From positions 1-7,295 of the forward strand of contig JAGWIE010000064.1 of NCBI GenBank assembly GCA_028866445.1: a stretch of 7,295 nucleotides of DNA. The letters are read 5' to 3'. Below, in pieces: positions 1-4,507 of this stretch (the first letter of the stretch is position 1; the number at the start of each line of letters is the position of its first letter). The notes under the pieces were generated by a model. The model saw nothing but the letters and a program-made list of their open reading frames with translations, ran no database searches and was not told the origin of the DNA. The DNA is from Rhodospirillales bacterium. GTDB lineage: Bacteria; Pseudomonadota; Alphaproteobacteria; Acetobacterales; Acetobacteraceae. The translations under genes were made by a program, and so were the position numbers.

Positions 1-2525
1 TCCTTCAGCGCCTTCGGCAATTTCACCATGGCACGCTTGATGATATCCGCCGCACCGCCTTGCAACGGCGCGTTGATGGCCTGCCTCTCGGCATAGGCCC
101 GCAGCGCCGGAATTTTGTCCCTGATGCGCGGCACCCAGCAGCGCCGCCCAAACGGCGTTAATACGAACCCATCCGTTCGCGCCTGTTCCTTCGTCGCATC
201 CATATAGGCGCGGATTTCCGGATAGCGTTTGAAATACGCGTCGATATAAGCCTTGGCCTCACCTGCGGAAATGCCAAGTTGCCGCGCCAGCCCGAAAGCC
301 GAAATGCCGTAAATAATGCCGAAATTGATCGCCTTTGCCCGCCGCCGCGTGGCACCATCCATCTCCGCCATCGGCACACCGAACACTTCCGATGCCGTGC
401 GGGCATGAATATCCTCAGCCTTCTCAAAGCTTTCCTTCAGCGCTGGAATATCCGCCACATGTGCCAGCAACCGCAGTTCGATCTGCGAATAATCCGCCGA
501 GATGAGGCTATGCCCAGGGGCGGCGATGAAGGCGTGGCGGATGCGCGCACCTTCTTCCGTTCTTATAGGAATATTCTGCAAGTTCGGGTCGGTTGAGGAA
601 ATCCGTCCGGTGGTTGTTGCCGCCATTTGGAAATTGGTGTGCACCCTTCCCGTGCGCGGGTTTATCTGCCCCACCAGCGCATCCGCATAAGTGCTTTTCA
701 GCTTGGAAAGCTGCCGCCAGTCGCTCACCCGCGCGGCAATGTCATTGCCTTGCTCAACCAGGGTTTCCAGCACAGAGCTATCGGTTCCCCAGGCACCGTT
801 CTTGCCCTTCTTGCCGCCGGGGAGCTTCATGTCCTCAAACAGCACCTCGCCCAATTGCTTCGGGCTTCCGACATTAAAGTCCCTCCCTGCAAGTTTGTGA
901 ATCTGCGTTTCAAACTCGCCCATGCGGCGCTCAAACTCAACAGACATCGCCGAGAGATCAGCCTTATCCACCAGCACGCCATTGGCTTCCATTTCCGCCA
1001 GCACTGGTATGAGCTTTTTCTCTAGCAGCTCATACAGCGCCAGGGATTTATGCACGCGCAAGGCAGGCTTTAACTGCCCCCGGAGCCGCAACGCCGCATC
1101 CGCCGCCTCGCCGCCCAGCTCGGCCGCTTTTTCAACCGGCGCTTCGGCAAAATTTACCCGCGCGCGGCCTGTGCCGGTCACGTCATCCGGCATTTTCACG
1201 CTGTGGGAGAGATGCACCCGCGCCAACGTGGCAAGGTCATGCGCGAAATTCCCCGCATCCTGCGCGTAGGAAATCAACATTACATCGTCCAGCGGGGAAA
1301 CCGGCCCCAGCCCGGCGCGGGCAATCGCCTCCAATCCAAATTTCGCATCGTGAAAAATCTTCAGCACCGAAACATCCGCGAACAACGCGTTCAACGCCGC
1401 GGCGGCTTCATCCCAGGCCATCTGCGGCGCGGCATCCAGCGTTGTGTGGTGGCGCAGCGGCACATACATCGCCTCGCCGGGTTGGGCCGCCAGCCCCAAA
1501 CCTACCAAATTACCATGCAGGCCGGAGGGGTCGTCCGTCTGCACGGAAAGCGCGAGCAGCCCCGTCTCCCGCGCCGCCTTGGCAATCTCACGCAGCTCCG
1601 AAAGCTCATGGATGGGCTTATAAGGGCCGAAAGGCGCGTGGCTCACCTCAACCTGCACCTCCTCCTCGGCCACACCATCCTCCAGCCCCAAACGGTGGCG
1701 GATGGATTTGAAATTATTCTGCACCAGAAAAGCCCGCAGTACGTCTGCATCCCAGGCTTTCACGCCCAGCTCCGCCACCGGCACCGGCAGCGGCACATCG
1801 GCGCAGAGGGTGACCAGCGTTTTGGAAATCCGCGCCGCCTCCGCGTGCTCAATCAACGCATCGCGCCGTTTGGAGGGTTTCATGGAGGGGGCTGCCGCCA
1901 GCACCGCCTCCAGCGTGCCGTATTCACCAATGAGTGCCGCCGCGCCTTTCGGGCCGATGCCCGGCACGCCCGGCACGTTATCGACGGAGTCGCCAATCAG
2001 CGCCTGCACCTCGATCACTTTATCCGGCGCCACGCCAAATTTCGCCTCCACCTCGGCTGGGCCGATGGGCGTGTTCTTCATCGGGTCCAGCATGGTCACG
2101 CCGTCCCGCAAAAGCTGCATCAGGTCTTTATCGGACGAGACAATAACAACCTCGCCTCCTTCCTCACGCGCCTGGCGGGCATAGGCGGCGATGAGATCAT
2201 CCGCCTCCCAATCCTCAAGCTCGATGGAGGGCACGCCAAACGCCTTCGTTGCCTCGCGGATAAGCCCGAATTGCGGCACCAGCTCAGGCGGCGGCTCCGG
2301 CCGGTGAGCCTTATACTGGTCGTAGAGCCGGTTGCGGAAAGTGTGCCGCCCGGCATCGAAAATCACCGCCAGATGTGTGCCGGTATGGTCCTTCAGCAAC
2401 CTGGCCAGCATGTTGCAGAAGCCGAACACGGCGTTCACATGCACGCCATCGGCGCGCTGCATATCCGGTATGGCGTGGAAGGCCCGGAAGATGAACCCCG
2501 AGCCGTCGACCAGGACGAGCCTCAA
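1..2525 (-). CDS. polA: DNA polymerase I, 3'-truncated by window edge; proofreading site degenerate
   Basis: Family A DNA polymerase that removes primers and flaps and fills gaps in replication and repair. I translated the frame by hand: 841 codons are visible, open throughout, and in register at both ends. About 60 C-terminal residues, including motif C (VHDE), lie off the left edge. The 5'-nuclease domain (about 1-280) is intact: VDGS with D7, FDA with D57, EADD at 107-110, SSDKD with D132 and D134, GDSVDN with D179 and D182, and a helix-hairpin-helix GVPGIGPKG at 186-194. The polymerase domain shows motif A DYSQIELRLLAH (D678, E683) and motif B RRRAKAINFGIIYG (R727, K731, F735, Y739). The middle 3'-5' exonuclease domain aligns well in overall fold but lacks all catalytic residues: S327, Q329, G397, L470 and A474 stand where E. 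coli has D355, E357, D424, Y497 and D501. The start is TTG at 2525-2523. An in-frame TGA lies nine codons upstream with no ATG or GTG between, and later starts would cut the essential VDGS motif. Confidence 0.97.
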   Translation of the reverse strand, partial: MRLVLVDGSGFIFRAFHAIPDMQRADGVHVNAVFGFCNMLARLLKDHTGTHLAVIFDAGRHTFRNRLYDQYKAHRPEPPPELVPQFGLIREATKAFGVPSIELEDWEADDLIAAYARQAREEGGEVVIVSSDKDLMQLLRDGVTMLDPMKNTPIGPAEVEAKFGVAPDKVIEVQALIGDSVDNVPGVPGIGPKGAAALIGEYGTLEAVLAAAPSMKPSKRRDALIEHAEAARISKTLVTLCADVPLPVPVAELGVKAWDADVLRAFLVQNNFKSIRHRLGLEDGVAEEEVQVEVSHAPFGPYKPIHELSELREIAKAARETGLLALSVQTDDPSGLHGNLVGLGLAAQPGEAMYVPLRHHTTLDAAPQMAWDEAAAALNALFADVSVLKIFHDAKFGLEAIARAGLGPVSPLDDVMLISYAQDAGNFAHDLATLARVHLSHSVKMPDDVTGTGRARVNFAEAPVEKAAELGGEAADAALRLRGQLKPALRVHKSLALYELLEKKLIPVLAEMEANGVLVDKADLSAMSVEFERRMGEFETQIHKLAGRDFNVGSPKQLGEVLFEDMKLPGGKKGKNGAWGTDSSVLETLVEQGNDIAARVSDWRQLSKLKSTYADALVGQINPRTGRVHTNFQMAATTTGRISSTDPNLQNIPIRTEEGARIRHAFIAAPGHSLISADYSQIELRLLAHVADIPALKESFEKAEDIHARTASEVFGVPMAEMDGATRRRAKAINFGIIYGISAFGLARQLGISAGEAKAYIDAYFKRYPEIRAYMDATKEQARTDGFVLTPFGRRCWVPRIRDKIPALRAYAERQAINAPLQGGAADIIKRAMVKLPKALK

Positions 2526-2716
2526 TGGCTCTCGCCTTCGCCCTCACCATCCAGGATGAAAATGCGCGAGCAATAGGGGCAGGCGATTTGCTCACCGGGA
2601 ATCCGCAGGTAAACCTTGGGGTGGCCAAGCGGCTCCGCGCCGCCGTCGCAGGAGACAGAACGGGTTTTCACATGAATAATCTCGGAATGGTTGATCGAAT
2701 CCGTCTGTACGCTCAT
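2522..2716 (-). CDS. Small CHCC zinc-finger protein, NDUFS6-like
   Basis: A 64-residue protein with the zf-CHCC pattern: C23 in the VSCDGG segment, H32 in GHPKVYL, then C46 and C49 in CPYC. These four residues are expected to bind one zinc ion. The same motif occurs in the mitochondrial complex I accessory subunit NDUFS6 and in its alphaproteobacterial homologues, so a role in respiratory complex I assembly is possible. Context instead places it directly ahead of polA, and no nuo gene is present here. The tail is a Gly-Glu repeat (GEGEGE) ending in SH. The ATG at 2716-2714 is preceded by GGAG at 2729-2726 with nine-base spacing, and a second GGAG sits too close to the start. The stop overlaps the TTG start of polA, so the two genes are probably cotranscribed. 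The family call is firm; the cellular function is not established. Confidence 0.9.
   Translation of the reverse strand: MSVQTDSINHSEIIHVKTRSVSCDGGAEPLGHPKVYLRIPGEQIACPYCSRIFILDGEGEGESH
2529..2538 (-). promoter_or_regulatory. Ribosome binding site deciding the TTG start of polA
   Basis: A purine-rich stretch on the minus strand reads AAGGCGAGAG, with AAGG at 2538-2535, nine bases before the TTG. It lies inside the 3' end of the zinc-finger gene, where it encodes part of a Gly-Glu repeat. With the stop/start overlap (the A-TTGA-G junction, TTG at 2525-2523 and TGA at 2524-2522), this suggests that polA is translated by coupling to the upstream gene. The assignment rests on base pairing potential and position only. 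Confidence 0.5.
2652..2680 (+). promoter_or_regulatory. Candidate sigma-70 promoter for the lipoprotein hydrolase
   Basis: GAGACA (2652-2657) and AATAAT (2675-2680) are separated by exactly 17 bp and match the -35 and -10 consensus at four and five of six bases. Transcription would start near 2687 and leave an approximately 54-base leader before the ATG at 2741. The site lies inside the antisense zinc-finger gene, which is plausible because the divergent gap is only 24 bp. The assignment is from consensus matching alone and may be chance. Confidence 0.3.
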
Positions 2717-2740
2717 CGCTCCGCGCTCCGCTGTAAACTA

Positions 2741-3739
2741 ATGTCCGCCCCTCTCTTAGCTTCATTCCGCGCCATACCCAAGCTGGCGCTGGCTTTGGCG
2801 CTTGCGGGCTGTGCGGCCATCCCGTTCGGGGTGCCCAAGGCCACGCCAGGCCACCCAATCATCACCTCCGGCTATTTCAATCTGCCGGATGGTGCCAGCC
2901 AGCCCTACCGGCTTTACCCCGCGGACGGCAAAATTAAAGCCGTTGTGCTGGCGCTGCATGGCTATACCGATAGCCGGGATGGCTGGGAGATTTTGGCCCG
3001 TTACCTTAACCCGCACGGCATCGAGATTTACGCGCCAGACCTCTCCTCCTTCGGCGCCAGCAAAAACCGCGGCTATTGGCCGGGCACGAATGTGCTCGTG
3101 AATGAGGCCCGGGACAAGGCCATTATTCTGCGCGCGCGCTACCCCACGACGCCGCTTTACATCATGGGCGAGAGCATGGGCGGGGCCATTGGCCTGCTGC
3201 TCGGCACGTCGCCCAACCCGCCGCCGGTTAATGGCTACGTGCTCTCTGCCCCCGCCGTATGGGGCGGCACGGCGATGAACCCGCTGTTCAAGGAGACGCT
3301 ACGGGTGGCAAACTTCTTTGCACCGGGCAAACGGCTCACCGGGCAATCCGCGCATATCAAGGCCTCGGACAATCTGGCGGCGCTGATCGCCTTCAGCGAC
3401 GACCCGCTGACCATCCACGCCCCGCGTATCGACAATATCGCCGGGTTGGTAAAGCTGATGGGCCAGGCCCAGGCAGCTTGCGCGCACTTCAACCAAAAGG
3501 CGCTGATCTTGTATGGCGGCAAGGATGAACTGGTGCCCAAAGAGGCCATGCGCGCCTGCTGGCGGGCCATTCCGGCGCAAGCACCCGTGACATTGGCCTT
3601 CTACCCGCCGGATTACCACCTGATCCCACGCGATTTGGAGCGCGCCGTGCCCAACGCGGATATTCTGGCGTTTCTTGAACAACGCGGCCTGCCATCAAGC
3701 GCGCCAAGCCTGGCGACGGTATTTCTGGCCCCGAATTAA
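2741..3739 (+). CDS. Lipoprotein alpha/beta-hydrolase, lysophospholipase/monoacylglycerol lipase type
   Basis: A 332-residue serine hydrolase of the PldB / Hydrolase_4 (serine aminopeptidase S33) group, probably acting on a lipid ester; the substrate is not readable from sequence. A lipoprotein signal is clear: basic residues R10 and K14, a hydrophobic LALALALA run, and the lipobox LAGC with C24 as lipidation site, so the mature enzyme should be membrane-anchored in the envelope. The catalytic machinery is complete: oxyanion segment LHGYTD (H73, G74), nucleophile elbow GESMGG with S145, acid D262 in GGKDELVP, and H293 in PPDYHLIP. The frame is open upstream to 2525, but a start there would bury the signal peptide behind about 70 residues and overlap the zinc-finger gene; ATG 2741 is chosen for the signal peptide. 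No good Shine-Dalgarno precedes it. It is the only plus-strand gene here and looks monocistronic. Its stop shares three bases with the opposing thioesterase stop. Confidence 0.9.
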   Translation: MSAPLLASFRAIPKLALALALAGCAAIPFGVPKATPGHPIITSGYFNLPDGASQPYRLYPADGKIKAVVLALHGYTDSRDGWEILARYLNPHGIEIYAPDLSSFGASKNRGYWPGTNVLVNEARDKAIILRARYPTTPLYIMGESMGGAIGLLLGTSPNPPPVNGYVLSAPAVWGGTAMNPLFKETLRVANFFAPGKRLTGQSAHIKASDNLAALIAFSDDPLTIHAPRIDNIAGLVKLMGQAQAACAHFNQKALILYGGKDELVPKEAMRACWRAIPAQAPVTLAFYPPDYHLIPRDLERAVPNADILAFLEQRGLPSSAPSLATVFLAPN

Positions 3740-4119
3740 CCTGGCACCGGCCTCGGTCGCCCTTCCGAATCGATGGCAACGAATTTGAACATTGCTTTCG
3801 TTACCCGCTCGTCGTTTTCGCCCGCCCGGTCCCGCCGCCAGGCCTCAACCGAGATGTTCATCGAGGAGCGGCCGGTGGAGAGCAACTGGCAATACACCGT
3901 CACCTCATCACCCACCTTCACCGGGCGTAGAAAGCTCATCGCCTCTACCGCCACGGTTGCGCAGCGCCCACGCGCCGCACGCTGGGCCAAATTGCCAGCC
4001 GCAAGGTCCATCTGGCTCATCAGCCAGCCGCCGAAAATATCGCCACTGGCATTGGCATCCGCCGGCATGGCGATGGTACGAATCATCGGCATGATGCCCG
4101 GCGGAAGCTCGGGAAGCAT
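3736..4119 (-). CDS. YciA-type acyl-CoA thioesterase (hotdog fold)
   Basis: A 127-residue protein that hydrolyses acyl-CoA to free acid and CoA, by family. The N-terminal half carries the family signature MPADANASGDIFGGWLMSQMD (residues 18-38, key residues D21, N23, G26, D27, G30, G31), very close to E. coli YciA. D38, at the end of that segment, is at the position of the catalytic aspartate of the hotdog thioesterases. Further family features are MSFLRPVKVGDEV near residues 61-73 and a C-terminal FKFVAIDSEGRPRPVP. Length matches YciA (about 130). It follows trxA with a TAATG overlap, so it is probably translated from the trxA transcript by re-initiation; a weak AAGAG lies six bases before the ATG, inside trxA. 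The acyl chain preference cannot be read from sequence. Confidence 0.93.
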   Translation of the reverse strand: MLPELPPGIMPMIRTIAMPADANASGDIFGGWLMSQMDLAAGNLAQRAARGRCATVAVEAMSFLRPVKVGDEVTVYCQLLSTGRSSMNISVEAWRRDRAGENDERVTKAMFKFVAIDSEGRPRPVPG

Positions 4120-4436
4120 TACAGGCTCTTTTCGATCCAGGCTTTCAGAACCGATTTAGGTGCCGCACCCACCTGCTGGGCGGCAACCTTGCCGTCCTTG
4201 AAGATCAACAGCGTGGGGATGCCGCGAACGCCATATTGCGTGGGGGACATCGGGTTTTCGTCGATATTCACCTTCACCACATCCAGCTTGCCTTCATATT
4301 CTTCCGCAAGCGCCTCCAGCGAAGGGGCAATGGTCCGGCATGGGCCACACCATTCGGCCCAGAAATCCACCAGAACGGGTTTGTCGGCATTCAGCACATC
4401 CGTGGCGAAGGTGTCGTCAGTTACTGCTTTTGTCAT
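4119..4436 (-). CDS. trxA: Thioredoxin
   Basis: A classical 105-residue cytoplasmic thioredoxin that reduces protein disulfides, itself reduced by thioredoxin reductase. The active site is WCGPC (C30, C33), the buried aspartate is D24 in VDFWAEW, and the cis-proline is P74 in RGIPTLL. The length is standard. I chose ATG 4436-4434 because the product MTKAVTDDTF matches the usual thioredoxin N-terminus. The frame also has a GTG at 4460, which would add eight residues (MYCFTGCI) including an extra cysteine, but this GTG falls within the tandem-repeat leader. The ribosome binding site is weak (GGGTG four bases before ATG). trxA lies 71 bp downstream of addA and overlaps the thioesterase start by one base (TAATG). 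The order addA-trxA is common in alphaproteobacteria. It may be transcribed both from addA and from its own promoter. Confidence 0.97.
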   Translation of the reverse strand: MTKAVTDDTFATDVLNADKPVLVDFWAEWCGPCRTIAPSLEALAEEYEGKLDVVKVNIDENPMSPTQYGVRGIPTLLIFKDGKVAAQQVGAAPKSVLKAWIEKSL

Positions 4437-4471
4437 AATACACCCAGTAAAACAATACACCCAGTAAAACA
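4437..4471 (-). repeat. Perfect 17-bp tandem duplication in the trxA leader
   Basis: The 17-base unit aatacacccagtaaaac (plus strand) occurs at 4437-4453 and again at 4454-4470 without a mismatch, and the identity runs on for one more base to 4471. It abuts the trxA ATG directly. On the minus strand each unit carries a GGGTG that may act as a weak ribosome binding site, so the duplication also duplicates that element. The perfect match suggests a recent event. Confidence 0.95.
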
Positions 4472-4477
4472 GAATTT

Positions 4478-4502
4478 TTTATAACATGGCGGTGAATGGC
4501 GG
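4478..4502 (-). promoter_or_regulatory. trxA: Candidate extended -10 promoter of trxA with CCGCCAT direct repeat
   Basis: On the minus strand TGTTATAAA (4486-4478) fits the extended -10 consensus TGnTATAAT with only the last base different. No good -35 box lies 16-18 bp upstream. That position instead holds the heptamer CCGCCAT twice, at 4502-4496 and 4492-4486, ten bp apart, or one helical turn. This layout suits an activator site, although that is inference. Transcription would begin near 4471, at the edge of the 17-bp tandem duplication. The whole element lies in the addA-trxA gap. Confidence 0.45.
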
Positions 4503-4507
4503 GGGGA

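Noticed and set aside
1203..2576. Long plus-strand open frame of 457 codons antisense to polA
   Set aside because: The minus strand encodes a well-conserved DNA polymerase I over the same bases. The antisense product is rich in Arg, His and Gln with no recognisable domain, as expected for the complement of a GC-rich gene.
2525..2740. Upstream extension of the lipoprotein hydrolase to an ATG at 2525
   Set aside because: The extra 72 residues overlap the whole zinc-finger gene, show no domain, and would bury the lipoprotein signal peptide that begins at 2741.
2730..2780. Promoter for the zinc-finger/polA pair (TTGGGT, 17 bp, TAAGAG on the minus strand)
   Set aside because: Each box matches consensus at only three of six bases, which is expected by chance; not listed as a feature.
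4437..4460. GTG start at 4460 for trxA
   Set aside because: It would be translated from the tandem-repeat leader and add eight residues absent from typical thioredoxins; the ATG at 4436 gives a standard-length protein.
4437..4471. CRISPR array or mobile-element target duplication
   Set aside because: There are only two adjoining 17-bp copies with no spacers, and no insertion sequence or transposase lies between or beside them.
4472..4507. Rho-independent terminator after addA, suggested by a run of six T at 4475-4480
   Set aside because: No stem-forming inverted repeat precedes the run on either strand; on the minus strand the run is A, which is wrong for an addA terminator.
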